From NCBI GenBank assembly GCA_017647145.1, contig JAGCLD010000042.1, positions 1 to 40,281 on the forward strand: DNA of 40,281 nt, read 5' to 3'. Shown here one piece after another: positions 14,745-23,458 of the stretch (its first letter is position 1; each line of letters starts with the position of its first letter). The notes beneath the pieces are model-generated. The model was not told the origin of the DNA, made no database searches, and saw only the letters and a program-made list of their open reading frames with translations. The DNA comes from Paludibacteraceae bacterium. Its GTDB lineage: Bacteria; Bacteroidota; Bacteroidia; Bacteroidales; Paludibacteraceae. The translations under genes were made by a program, and so were the position numbers.

Positions 14745-16646
14745 ATGAAAAGAACAATTGTAGATTTGTTTGAAGAATCTGTTAGACAGTATCCTGACAA
14801 CACGTTTTTGTTGGAAAAAACAAATAAGGTTTTCGAACCTACTACCTACAAAGAAGTACAAAAACAAGTTTATCGTCTCGGAGCCGGACTACAAGCCATA
14901 GGAGTGAAGAAAGGGGAAATGATGGCCCTGCTCAGCGAAGGACGTAACATGTGGATTATTGGCGAATTAGCCATGTTTTATGCCGGAGCGGTTAATGTCC
15001 CATTGAGCATTAAGTTGGAAGAAAGTAATGACCTCCTCTTCCGCCTCATCCATGGCGATGTGAAATACATCATGGTTTCCGGACAACAACTGAAGAAGAT
15101 TCGTCTCATCAAAGACCAACTCCCTGAAGTAAAAAACATCATCATCTTTGACAAACAAGAAGAATACCAAGATAAGGAAATCGCTCTTGAAGACCTCTTG
15201 GTTAAGGGAGACGAATTCCTCGCAACACACACTCAAGAAGAGTTCTTACAAGTGGCACAATCTATTCAAAACGACGACAACGCCACTATCACCTACACCA
15301 GCGGTACCACATCCGACCCTAAAGGGGTTGTGCTCACACATCGCAACTACACAGCCAATGTCGAACAGGCCACTACCCTCGTACACATCGACCAAACATG
15401 GCGCACTATCATCATACTTCCGCTTGACCACTGCTTCGCTCACGTCGTAGGATTCTACATCATGATGTCTAAAGGGGCTACCGTGGCTACAGTCCAAGTC
15501 GGACGCACACCAATGGAAACACTCAAAAACATCCCGGCAAACATCCGTGAAGTAAAACCTCACTTTATCTTGAGCGTGCCGGCATTGGCTAAAACCTTCA
15601 AGAAAAACATCGAACAAGCTATCCGTGCGAAGGGTAATGTCACTGTTAAACTCTTCAATGCCGGACTCAAAATCAGACAAGTCTATTTCGGTGATAGCAA
15701 CCTCGATCCTAAAGGCATCAGAGCATTGCTCAAACCATTGGTAAACCTCTTTGATAATGTCATCTTCTCAAAAGTACGTGAAAACTTTGGTGGTGAACTC
15801 AAATTCTTCATCGGAGGAGGTGCCCTGCTCGACAAAGATTTGCAAAAATTCTATGTCGGCATCGGCATCCCTATGTATCAAGGATACGGACTCTCTGAAG
15901 CTACTCCGGTTATCTCCAGCAATGGACCTGAACTCTATCGCTTCGGCTCAAGTGGTAAACTCGTAAAACCTATCGAACTCAAAATCTGTGATAGCGATGG
16001 TAAAGAACTTCCTTTGGGCGAAATGGGTGAAATCGTGGTGAAAGGTGAAAATGTCATGGCAGGATACTGGAAAAACCCACAATCCACAGAAGAAACTGTC
16101 CGCAATGGATACCTCTACACAGGCGACCTCGGATATATGACTGCCGAAGGATTGCTCTATGTTAAAGGACGTTTCAAAAGTCTGCTCATATCAAGCGACG
16201 GAGAAAAGTACAGTCCGGAAGGTATTGAAGAAGCATTGGTGGAAAAATCAAAATACATCGATCAGGTGATGCTCTACAACAACCAGTCGCCTTACACCAT
16301 CGCTCTCATTGTGCCTAACAAAGAAGCGCTTAAACGTAAATTGGCTCACTTGAACCTCAATCTGAATACAGAAGAAGGACGCCAAGCTGCTGTGAAGAAA
16401 ATGGAACAAGAACTCGCCCGCTTCAAGAAGGGTGGTGAATTTGAAGGTATGTTCCCTGAAAGATGGTTGCCAAGCACATTTGCGTTGCTCAAAGAACCAT
16501 TCACCGAGCAAAATCAAATGATCAATTCAACCATGAAAATGGTGAGAGGCAAAATCGAAAAAGCTTATGCCGATCGAATTGCTTACCTTTACACAGCCGA
16601 AGGCAAAAAAACAGATAATCAACAAAACTACGATGCATTAAAATAA
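14745..16646 (+). CDS. Long-chain fatty-acid--CoA ligase (AMP-forming)
   Basis: 633 residues of the ANL adenylating superfamily; activates fatty acids to acyl-CoA via acyl-AMP. Motifs: P-loop-like TYTSGTTSDPKGVV at about 184-196, YQGYGLSEATPV near 380, YTGDLGY near 458, and the hinge region VKGRFKSLLISSDGEKYSPEGIE near 470-490. The insertion between the first motifs (FDKQEEYQDKEIALEDLL) and the FSKVRENFGGELKFFIGGG stretch are typical of long-chain/FadD15-like enzymes. No signal peptide, so it is cytoplasmic or membrane-associated. It has its own promoter and a strong terminator. C-ending codons (ATC, AAC, CTC) are frequent, as in the preceding gene, suggesting high expression. Chain-length specificity cannot be read from the sequence. 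Confidence 0.92.
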   Translation: MKRTIVDLFEESVRQYPDNTFLLEKTNKVFEPTTYKEVQKQVYRLGAGLQAIGVKKGEMMALLSEGRNMWIIGELAMFYAGAVNVPLSIKLEESNDLLFRLIHGDVKYIMVSGQQLKKIRLIKDQLPEVKNIIIFDKQEEYQDKEIALEDLLVKGDEFLATHTQEEFLQVAQSIQNDDNATITYTSGTTSDPKGVVLTHRNYTANVEQATTLVHIDQTWRTIIILPLDHCFAHVVGFYIMMSKGATVATVQVGRTPMETLKNIPANIREVKPHFILSVPALAKTFKKNIEQAIRAKGNVTVKLFNAGLKIRQVYFGDSNLDPKGIRALLKPLVNLFDNVIFSKVRENFGGELKFFIGGGALLDKDLQKFYVGIGIPMYQGYGLSEATPVISSNGPELYRFGSSGKLVKPIELKICDSDGKELPLGEMGEIVVKGENVMAGYWKNPQSTEETVRNGYLYTGDLGYMTAEGLLYVKGRFKSLLISSDGEKYSPEGIEEALVEKSKYIDQVMLYNNQSPYTIALIVPNKEALKRKLAHLNLNLNTEEGRQAAVKKMEQELARFKKGGEFEGMFPERWLPSTFALLKEPFTEQNQMINSTMKMVRGKIEKAYADRIAYLYTAEGKKTDNQQNYDALK

Positions 16647-16673
16647 ATATGCATCAAATAAAAACTGTCTAAT

Positions 16674-16713
16674 AGTGCTGTGCCACCCTAATTCAGGCAC
16701 AGCACTTTTTTTT
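16674..16713 (+). terminator. Strong rho-independent terminator after the acyl-CoA synthetase gene
   Basis: AGTGCTGTGCC (16674-16684) pairs perfectly with GGCACAGCACT (16696-16706), followed by a long T-run. Confidence 0.92.
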
Positions 16714-16773
16714 ATTATTATTGTCTGGTAAAAATAGGGTTACACCATGCACTTACATATATAACCCACCCAT

Positions 16774-16810
16774 AAAAAGTTAACTAAAAAAGCACTGTCC
16801 CCGCTTTAAG
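16774..16810. repeat. Dispersed GGGGACAGTGC element, inverted copy
   Basis: AAAAAGTTAACTAAAAAAGC then ACTGTCCCCGCTTTAAG: the reverse complement of the element at 2934-2968. Confidence 0.65.
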
Positions 16811-17088
16811 GCGGCGTAGCGAGGTACTTATAGAATTATTTGCAGCATAAATAGGCATAAACACCTCACATACAAATACTAATCGCACTGTCGCCCTAAG
16901 TAGGGGGACGAGGTGGCTTGCCACCGGAGGGGGTATGTCTTATGTAAAAGTATGAGTAAGTGAGCGCAATGTAAAACTTGTTTTCAAATTGCTGAGCGTA
17001 AGCACTTTATTGTAAAAGTTGTTCTTTTACAAACACTAATCGCACTATTGCCCTAAGTAGTGAGCGCAGCGAACGTCCTGTAGCGACT

Positions 17089-17142
17089 GCAATGAGCGTT
17101 CTATCATCCCCGCGACCATCTCGGGACCATCTCGGGACCAAT
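17089..17142. repeat. Dispersed GGTCCCGA element, inverted copy
   Basis: GCAATGAGCG, TTCTATCATCC, then CGACCATCTCGGGACCATCT and CGGGACC: the reverse-complement relative of the elements at 2416-2458 and 2784-2834. Like them, it carries the GGTCCCGA core twice. Confidence 0.6.
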
Positions 17143-17200
17143 AGAGAGCCAGAAGATACAAAGCAGAATACCAAACAAAACACCAATTTATCTGCTCCCT

Positions 17201-17232
17201 CTTGCTTAAGCATGTAAAAAAATGTACCTTTG
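17201..17232 (+). promoter_or_regulatory. Promoter of the TonB-dependent receptor / dnaG operon
   Basis: CTTG (17201-17204), 20 bases, TACCTTTG (17225-17232). It places the transcription start about 15-20 bases before the ATG at 17253 and rules out the in-frame ATG at 17202. Confidence 0.75.
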
Positions 17233-17252
17233 CATCTTGCGTAATTAGCATT

Positions 17253-19715
17253 ATGAAACAACGACTGACATACATACTCTGCTTGTTTAAGTGCCTGACT
17301 CTCTGTTTGCTGCTTATTCCGGTCACTCTCCATGCACAGGATAATCTCTTGCGTAAGGTGCGTCTGTATGGATATGTCATCGATACAGACAATAGGGGTA
17401 TTGATTTCGCAAACGTATTCGTCAAAGGTACAACTGTCGGTACTACAACCAATCAAAACGGATATTACGATTTGCAAATCGAAGCTACTGACTCCATCAC
17501 TGTGGTCTATTCCATGTTGGGCTACACCACAATCGAACATACATTCCTCCCCACACAACGCGTAATGCAAGTGTCTGTCGAACTGCAAAGTGAAGCTACA
17601 GAATTGGAAGGCGTGGAGGTTAGAGCACATCGCAAGCAAATGGGAACTATGGAGCAGGCAAAGGCTGAACACGTACGCCTCATGCCGGATGCCACAGGGG
17701 GAAGCATAGAGTCCTTGCTGATTACTTTCTCCGGTGTTAATCAAACGAATGAACTCAGTTCGCAATACTCCGTCAGAGGTGGTAACTTTGATGAAAATAG
17801 TGTCTATGTCAATGGGATTGAAGTGTATAGGCCATTGTTGATTCGTGCAGGACAGCAAGAAGGCCTTAGTTTTGTTAACCCTGATATGGTGGATAATGTG
17901 TCTTTCTCGGCGGGTGGATTTGATGCGAAATATGGAGATAAAATGGCTTCGGTACTGGACATCTCCTACAAACAGCCGAAAGCGTTTGAGGCTTCGGCTT
18001 CGCTTTCTTTGTTAGGGGCTAATGCTTATGTGGGCACGGGAGGAAAACACTTCTCGCAAATGCACGGAGTGAGATATAAAACGGCTCAATATCTGCTGGG
18101 TACGCTCGACACGCAAGGAGAATATAAACCATGGTTCATTGATTATCAAACCTACATGACGGGACGTATCAATGAGAAATGGGAACTCACATTCTTGGGC
18201 AACTTCTCCCAAAATTCATATAAGTTTGTGCCCAAAGAGAGAGAAACGGAGTTTGGCACCTATCAAATGGCAAGAAAACTGAAAATCTTTTTTGATGGAC
18301 AGGAGAAAGATAGATTCCAGACTGCCTTCGGTGCCTTCGGAGTAAACTATAAGCCTAACAAAGGTCTGAAATTGGGATGGGATATCTCAGGCTTCTACAC
18401 TAATGAGCAGGAAACCTATGATATAACGGGGGAATACCTCTTGGCTGAACAAAAGGTAACGATGGATGAAGAGGACAAAACGGGCGATCTGCTCGGAGTG
18501 GGCACCTATCACGAACATGCCCGAAACAGACTGAATGTTGGAGTGGTCACACTGGCCCACAGAGGGGAATACAAACGTTCGAATAATCACCTCCAGTGGG
18601 GACTGTCGGCACAAAGTGAAATGATTGTCGATAAAATTAGTGAGTGGGAATGGAGAGATTCCGTGGGATACTCGCTGCCTACTACTAACCCTGCCGCAGT
18701 TGACCTCTATTATAGTATGAAAGGGGTTAATCGACTCAACTCATTCCGCTTTCAGGGCTATGTGCAGGATGCTCACAAATGGACAACAGAGGCGGGTGTA
18801 GTCTCGCTCACAGGGGGTGTGAGAGCAAATTACTGGACATTCAATAAGGAGTTTTTGCTCAGCCCGAGAGTCTCCCTCACTTATATACCCGGCTGGAAAC
18901 GTGACTTCGGATTCCGTTTGGCAACAGGATTGTATTATCAGTCTCCTTTCTATAAAGAAATTCGCGACACGATTACCGACGCATTTGGAGTCACGTCGGT
19001 GTTACTGAATCATGACATCAAAGCACAACGTTCTGTGCATGTTGTCTTAGGGGGTGACTACTATTTCCGTGCATGGGGAAGACCTTTTAAGTTTACCACA
19101 GAGCTGTACTATAAATACATGGATAGAGTCATATCCTACACAGTGGATAATGTACGTGTGCGCTACTCGGGCGAAAATGATGCTGAGGCCTACACAGCCG
19201 GGGTTGACTTTAAGTTGTATGGTGAATTGGTGCCGGGGGCTGACTCATGGATTAGCCTCTCTCTGATGAGCTCAAAAGAAAATCTTCTGCATGATGACAT
19301 GGGGTGGATGCCAAGACCCAACGAACAGAGATACAACTTCTCTATGTTCTTCCAAGATTACTTGCCCAACAATCCGAAGTATAAGTTCCATTTACGATTT
19401 ATTTGGGCGGATGGACTCCCCTTTGGAGCGCCAAGAAACAGTGTGTATAGAGCTGTATTCCGCATGCCGGCCTACAGACGCGTGGATATAGGGGCTTCGC
19501 GAGTAATCATGAGCGATACGGATAAATTCATGAGAAAACCTTGGGCTAAACACATTAAGAGTTTCTGGATACACGCAGAGATTTTTAATCTCCTCAATTT
19601 TAAGAATGTTAACTCTTATTATTGGGTAACGGATGTGTATAACCAGCAACTGGCTGTGCCTAACTACCTCACGGGAATAATGTTTAATCTTCGTCTCACA
19701 ATTGACCTAAAATAG
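17253..19715 (+). CDS. TonB-dependent outer-membrane receptor with carboxypeptidase-regulatory-like N-terminal domain
   Basis: 820 residues from the ATG at 17253 (the open frame reaches 17202, upstream of the promoter). Signal peptide about 1-29 (LIPVTLHAQ). Residues about 35-118 form the CarboxypepD_reg-like domain common in Bacteroidota receptors (VRLYGYVIDTDNRGIDFANV, GTTTNQNGYYDLQI). A plug domain follows, about 130-235 (ESLLITFSGVNQTNELSSQY, SVRGGNFDENSVYVNGIEVY, AGGFDAKYGDKMASVLDI). The rest is a 22-strand-type beta-barrel. No SusD-like partner follows, so it is a stand-alone receptor rather than a SusCD pair, and its ligand cannot be inferred. dnaG begins 7 bases after its stop, so they are probably co-transcribed. 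Confidence 0.88.
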   Translation: MKQRLTYILCLFKCLTLCLLLIPVTLHAQDNLLRKVRLYGYVIDTDNRGIDFANVFVKGTTVGTTTNQNGYYDLQIEATDSITVVYSMLGYTTIEHTFLPTQRVMQVSVELQSEATELEGVEVRAHRKQMGTMEQAKAEHVRLMPDATGGSIESLLITFSGVNQTNELSSQYSVRGGNFDENSVYVNGIEVYRPLLIRAGQQEGLSFVNPDMVDNVSFSAGGFDAKYGDKMASVLDISYKQPKAFEASASLSLLGANAYVGTGGKHFSQMHGVRYKTAQYLLGTLDTQGEYKPWFIDYQTYMTGRINEKWELTFLGNFSQNSYKFVPKERETEFGTYQMARKLKIFFDGQEKDRFQTAFGAFGVNYKPNKGLKLGWDISGFYTNEQETYDITGEYLLAEQKVTMDEEDKTGDLLGVGTYHEHARNRLNVGVVTLAHRGEYKRSNNHLQWGLSAQSEMIVDKISEWEWRDSVGYSLPTTNPAAVDLYYSMKGVNRLNSFRFQGYVQDAHKWTTEAGVVSLTGGVRANYWTFNKEFLLSPRVSLTYIPGWKRDFGFRLATGLYYQSPFYKEIRDTITDAFGVTSVLLNHDIKAQRSVHVVLGGDYYFRAWGRPFKFTTELYYKYMDRVISYTVDNVRVRYSGENDAEAYTAGVDFKLYGELVPGADSWISLSLMSSKENLLHDDMGWMPRPNEQRYNFSMFFQDYLPNNPKYKFHLRFIWADGLPFGAPRNSVYRAVFRMPAYRRVDIGASRVIMSDTDKFMRKPWAKHIKSFWIHAEIFNLLNFKNVNSYYWVTDVYNQQLAVPNYLTGIMFNLRLTIDLK

Positions 19716-19722
19716 AACTACT

Positions 19723-21762
19723 ATGATTGATAAAGCAACAGTGGCGCGCATCATGGATGCAGCGCGGATAGAGGAAGTGGTTTCTGACTATGTCTCTCTG
19801 CGTAAAAGAGGAACTAATCTCATAGGTCTTTGCCCGTTTCATAATGAGAAAACGGGGTCGTTTATTGTGTCGCCTGCCAAGGGTATATTTAAGTGTTTTG
19901 GCTGTAGTGAGGCAGGAAGTGCAGTGCACTTCATTATGAAAATTGAACAAAAGTCATATCCGGAAGCGCTCAAGCAACTGGCAAAGAAATATAATATTGA
20001 GGTTCAAGAGAAAGAACTGACTCCGGAGGAAGTGGCGGTGCAAAACGATAGGGAAAGTATGTTTGTGTTGAATGATTTCGCACAAAAGTACTTTGCTGAC
20101 ATATTGTGGAATAATCAGGAGGGTAGAAGTATCGGACTGTCTTACTTCAAGGAACGTGGTTTTCGGGATGATATCATCGAAAAGTTCGGACTGGGATTCA
20201 GCCTTGATTCATGGGATGCTCTGGCTGTAGCAGCCAAGGCGAAAGGCTACAAAGAGGAGTATCTGGAAAAAACAGGACTTGCCTATAGGTCTGATAAGGG
20301 TAAGATGACTGACAGATTCCGTGGAAGGGTCATCTTCCCGGTGCATACGCTCACAGGTAAGGTGGTGGCATTTGGCGGACGGGTGCTCAAAACGAATGAC
20401 AAGACGGCTAAGTATGTCAATTCACCGGAATCGGAAATCTATCATAAGAGTAATGAACTCTATGGGATTTATTTCGCTAAAAATGCCATCATAAAGCAAG
20501 ATAGATGCTACTTGGTAGAGGGATACACGGATGTGATTTCCATGCACCAGGCGGGAATAGAAAATGTGGTGGCTTCGTCGGGTACAGCACTCACCTTGGA
20601 ACAGATTCATCTCATACGTCGTTTTACAACAAATATCACAGTGTTATTTGACGGTGATAATGCTGGTATAAAGGCGGCTAAGAGAGGAATTCCTCTCTGT
20701 TTGCAAGAGGGAATGAATGTAAAAGTGCTGCTCCTGCCGGATGGAGATGACCCTGACTCTTTCTCTCGCAAACATAATGCGGACTATTTCTTGGATTATG
20801 TCGAACGTAATCAGGTGGACTTTATACGCTTTCAGGCAAATCTATTGATGAAAGAGGCGGTAGATGACCCTATGAGAAAAGTTGCACTGATTCACGAAGT
20901 GGTGCAAAACATTGCGCTTATCCCCGATAGTATCGCACGTCAGGTCTATGTGCAAAATAGTGCCACTATCCTGGATGTAGAGGAGAAAATGCTGCAAGCG
21001 GAAGTTGTTAAGGAACGTAACAAACTTTTGAAGCATGGTGGTGCTAAAGAGATACCTGCGGAGAAAGATGAACGTCAATCCGAGCAGGTGGCATCTGATA
21101 CTCCAAATCAACCTCAGCCTCAACCTGCACCGCAACCATCTCCCGATCTGAATACGCAGATTAAAAGTCAAGTGCTGGATGAACAGATAAGAAGTTTGTT
21201 GAGAATAATGACACTCTTTGGACAAACTCCTTTGTATGAGGATACGGAGTCTTCTCGTGGTTACATCACTGCGGGTGAGTATATCTTGCAGGAATTGGAA
21301 ACTGATAAAATAGTGTTTGAAAATCCACTCTACAATCTTTTTGTGGAGCAGTATGACACACATAAGGATGAGGATAATTTTATGTCGGAAGACTTCTTTA
21401 AGTATCATCCGGATGCGGCGCTAAGCCAAATGGCAGTAAATCTCATTTCTGATAAATATGTCTTGAGTAAGATTCATTACAAACGAAAAGTCTCCGAAAA
21501 TGCCCAAGTGGAGGAAATTCCCCCTCCTACTGATGCCGACCGTCTTGACTATTTAGTGCCTCGCCTTATTTATGAGTTCAAATCTACTTTGTTGAAGATA
21601 AGAACCAAAGAAGTATTGGCTGAAATTAAAGAGGCGGAGGACTTGCAGGATACGAATCGCTTGCAGGAGAAAATGAAACTCCTGAAGTTCTTGACGGAAA
21701 AACAAAATGCACTGTCTCGGCAAGAAGGACCATTGGGTGGAAGAATAGTTGTCAAATGGTAA
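19723..21762 (+). CDS. dnaG: DNA primase
   Basis: 679 residues. Synthesises RNA primers at the replication fork with the DnaB helicase. N-terminal CHC2 zinc finger: C37, H40, C58 and C61 in GLCPFHNEKTGSF and FKCFGCSEAGS. The RNA polymerase core follows, with GRVIFPVHTLTGKVVAFGGR. The Toprim domain has VEGYTDVISMHQAG near 265 (catalytic Glu) and LFDGDNAGIKAAKRG near 309 (acidic metal ligands), then PDGDDPDSF. A Gln/Pro-rich linker (about 450-485) separates the C-terminal helicase-binding part. It starts 7 bases after the receptor gene and probably depends on that operon's promoter. A hairpin at 21825-21852 lies just downstream. Confidence 0.96.
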   Translation: MIDKATVARIMDAARIEEVVSDYVSLRKRGTNLIGLCPFHNEKTGSFIVSPAKGIFKCFGCSEAGSAVHFIMKIEQKSYPEALKQLAKKYNIEVQEKELTPEEVAVQNDRESMFVLNDFAQKYFADILWNNQEGRSIGLSYFKERGFRDDIIEKFGLGFSLDSWDALAVAAKAKGYKEEYLEKTGLAYRSDKGKMTDRFRGRVIFPVHTLTGKVVAFGGRVLKTNDKTAKYVNSPESEIYHKSNELYGIYFAKNAIIKQDRCYLVEGYTDVISMHQAGIENVVASSGTALTLEQIHLIRRFTTNITVLFDGDNAGIKAAKRGIPLCLQEGMNVKVLLLPDGDDPDSFSRKHNADYFLDYVERNQVDFIRFQANLLMKEAVDDPMRKVALIHEVVQNIALIPDSIARQVYVQNSATILDVEEKMLQAEVVKERNKLLKHGGAKEIPAEKDERQSEQVASDTPNQPQPQPAPQPSPDLNTQIKSQVLDEQIRSLLRIMTLFGQTPLYEDTESSRGYITAGEYILQELETDKIVFENPLYNLFVEQYDTHKDEDNFMSEDFFKYHPDAALSQMAVNLISDKYVLSKIHYKRKVSENAQVEEIPPPTDADRLDYLVPRLIYEFKSTLLKIRTKEVLAEIKEAEDLQDTNRLQEKMKLLKFLTEKQNALSRQEGPLGGRIVVKW

Positions 21763-21822
21763 GCTTAGGGTAGTGCCTGCGGAGATGGGCGTTGTTGCAT
21801 GTCCGCGGGATGTCACATCAGA

Positions 21823-23040
21823 CTAAGGCTTTGATAGGAATGTCAGAGCCTTTATTTTGTCTTCTTGTATTTGCTCTTGCAGCGCCTCCAGGGTGGCAAA
21901 GTGTTGTTCGTCGCGGAGGCGGGTTAAGAAGTCCACATGAAGTTGCTTGCCATATAGGTCGCCTTGGAAGTCAAAGAGGTGCACTTCAATAGTGCGAAGT
22001 TGTTTGGCGTCAATGGTGGGGCGTATGCCTATGTTAAGAATCCCATTGTATGACTTGCCTTCGTGGGTGACCTTCACTACATATACTCCATGGGGAGGTA
22101 GCATTTTGTGAGCAGGAAGGGTAAGATTAGCAGTGGGAAACCCTAATCGACGTCCTATCTGACGCCCTGTTGTTACACGGCCGGTCAAGTGGTGAGGGTG
22201 TCCCATTTGTTGATGAATCAATTCCATCTCGCCTTTCTGAAGACCTTGTTTGATGCAGGAAGAACTGATGCGCACGCCGTCTTCAAGGTAGGGGGCACAA
22301 TGAAATATGTCCATCTTGAGTTGTTTTCCGTAGGTGTTATAGGCACTGCGTGACGCAGGACGGTCGCTGCCGAAGGTGTGGTCATGTCCGAGCAGCAGTG
22401 CTTGTATGTTCAACTGACGTTTCAATATGTTACGCATGAAGTCAAGGGCATTCATGCTTAGTTTCTCTCGGTCCAGACGAAGTATATACACCTCATCAAT
22501 GCCCATCTCATAGATGAGTTGTTCTTTTTCAAGGGTTGAAGTGAGTGTTGGATGGGGACGTTCCGGGTGTAAAATGCTTGATGGGGAAGGGTCAAATGTG
22601 ATAGCCATGGTGCGAAGTCCTTTGGCTTTACCTATCTTTTTGAGCTCTTCTAATAGAAACTGATGTCCCTTGTGTACACCATCAAAACAACCAATGGTGG
22701 CTGCGTAGGCGGGTTGATATGTGCGTGGGCTTCTGCAAGTGGCTTGATGATATGCCTCGGTGACCAATTCACGAAGCAAGGTCATGTTACATTCGTGCAA
22801 GGACACATAGGTGTTATGGCGCCTACGTCTTTTGTCGCGCTTTATGCAGGCATATTCGGTTGCTTCTGAAAAGATGTCGGATGCTTTGATGGAAAAACCT
22901 ATCTGAATCTCCCCGGCTTGATTTTGAATGGTGGCAAGTGGTATGCCTTGAAACTCATAGATGTAGTTGCGCTCCTCTGATTGTCTTTCAACAACATGAG
23001 GATAACTGAGAATGGTGGTGCGAACGTCTTCTATCTGCAT
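21823..23040 (-). CDS. ribF: RibF (riboflavin kinase / FAD synthetase) with N-terminal MmcQ/YjbR-like domain
   Basis: 405 residues from the ATG at 23040 (a TTG at 23049 would precede the predicted transcript start). The usual bifunctional enzyme of about 310 residues occupies 108-405: FAD synthetase motif IGCFDGVHKGHQFLL (117-130), LLLGHDHTFG, ISSSCIKQGL, then the riboflavin kinase domain with TGRQIGRRLGFPTANLTLP, PPHGVYVV and the terminal half. It converts riboflavin to FMN and FAD. Residues 1-100 are extra. They read like the MmcQ/YjbR family: start MQIEDVRTTILSYPHV, central strands YEFQGIPLATI and IQIGFSIKAS, then HNTYVSLHECNMTLLRELVT and EAYHQA. This fusion is unusual to me; the added domain's function is unknown. 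Monocistronic, leftward, convergent with dnaG. Confidence 0.9.
   Translation of the reverse strand: MQIEDVRTTILSYPHVVERQSEERNYIYEFQGIPLATIQNQAGEIQIGFSIKASDIFSEATEYACIKRDKRRRRHNTYVSLHECNMTLLRELVTEAYHQATCRSPRTYQPAYAATIGCFDGVHKGHQFLLEELKKIGKAKGLRTMAITFDPSPSSILHPERPHPTLTSTLEKEQLIYEMGIDEVYILRLDREKLSMNALDFMRNILKRQLNIQALLLGHDHTFGSDRPASRSAYNTYGKQLKMDIFHCAPYLEDGVRISSSCIKQGLQKGEMELIHQQMGHPHHLTGRVTTGRQIGRRLGFPTANLTLPAHKMLPPHGVYVVKVTHEGKSYNGILNIGIRPTIDAKQLRTIEVHLFDFQGDLYGKQLHVDFLTRLRDEQHFATLEALQEQIQEDKIKALTFLSKP
21825..21860 (+). terminator. dnaG terminator overlapping the ribF 3' end
   Basis: AAGGCTTTGA (21825-21834) pairs with TCAGAGCCTT (21843-21852), followed by TATTTTGT. The hairpin lies within the last codons of the convergent ribF gene. 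Confidence 0.6.
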
Positions 23041-23046
23041 ACTCTG

Positions 23047-23078
23047 CAAAGATAAATCTTATTAAACACTCCTGCAAG
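23047..23078 (-). promoter_or_regulatory. ribF promoter, nearly abutting the start codon
   Basis: On the minus strand CTTG (23078-23075), 20 bases, TATCTTTG (23054-23047). The ATG at 23040 is only six bases after the -7 box, so the transcript should be leaderless or nearly so. Confidence 0.7.
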
Positions 23079-23187
23079 TATTAAGGTGAGTATGCCTGCT
23101 TTTTAACGCACAAATGGGGTGTACACTCCCTCCTTATGACGCATTTGTAGTTATTTTTACTAAAAAGTGAATTTTTTTTGGGATTTA

Positions 23188-23219
23188 TTTGGAGGATTCA
23201 AATAAATGTTGTACCTTTG
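23188..23219 (+). promoter_or_regulatory. Promoter of tRNA-Asp
   Basis: TTTG (23188-23191), 20 bases, TACCTTTG (23212-23219): an exact match to the Bacteroidota vegetative consensus, about 30 bases before the tRNA. Confidence 0.85.
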
Positions 23220-23248
23220 CACCGCTTTTGAATAAAGCAACCCTAATT

Positions 23249-23322
23249 GGTGCGGTAGTTCAGTTGGTTAGAATATCGGCCTGTCACGCCGGGGGTCGCG
23301 GGTTCGAGTCCCGTCCGCACCG
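23249..23322 (+). tRNA. tRNA-Asp (anticodon GTC)
   Basis: Full cloverleaf: acceptor GGTGCGG (23249-23255) with CCGCACC (23315-23321), discriminator G at 23322 as expected for Asp, D-arm GTTCAGTTGGTTAGAAT, anticodon stem TCGGC/GCCGG with loop CTGTCAC (anticodon 23283-23285), T-arm GCGGGTTCGAGTCCCGT. CCA is not encoded. A strong promoter lies upstream and a terminator follows three bases after. Confidence 0.98.
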
Positions 23323-23324
23323 CA

Positions 23325-23356
23325 GAAGTCTTGAGTTTTCAAGGCTTCTTTTTTTT
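23325..23356 (+). terminator. Terminator of tRNA-Asp
   Basis: GAAGTCTTGA (23325-23334) pairs with TCAAGGCTTC (23339-23348) with one G.T pair, loop of 4, followed by eight T. Confidence 0.9.
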
Positions 23357-23408
23357 GTATATACTCATATCATAAATGCTTCATGTGGACTATGTGAATG
23401 CAAAGTGT

Positions 23409-23416
23409 TATCTTTG
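23409..23416 (+). promoter_or_regulatory. -7 box of truA
   Basis: TATCTTTG fits TAnnTTTG exactly, 30-45 bases before the candidate truA starts at 23447 and 23459. No convincing -33 box. Confidence 0.5.
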
Positions 23417-23458
23417 CAACTTCTATGTAGAAGTGTCCTATTGTTGATGGAAGGTGCT

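Larger units (their letters stand above)
16714..17200. other. Non-coding island of dispersed repeats (second)
   Basis: No gene is visible in about 490 bases. It contains inverted copies of elements found at 2293-3261: the ACTGTCCCCGCTTTAAG element (16774-16810), a GGGGGACGAG...CGGAGGGGGT stretch (about 16901-16935) and the GGACCATCTCGGGACC element (17089-17142). The stretch 16950-17050 has GAGTAAGTGAGCGCAATG and AATTGCTGAGCGTAAGCAC, related to sequence at 26770-26850 and 3088-3110. Confidence 0.65.

Noticed and set aside
15246..15680. 144-codon minus-strand open frame
   Set aside because: Antisense shadow of the acyl-CoA synthetase core motifs.
17202..17252. Earlier start for the TonB-dependent receptor
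   Set aside because: It would place the start codon inside the CTTG-N20-TACCTTTG promoter and put 17 residues before a normal signal peptide.
23189..23458. Upstream extension of truA through the tRNA gene
   Set aside because: The extension would translate tRNA-Asp and its terminator; TruA homology begins at 23459 and a -7 box lies at 23409-23416.
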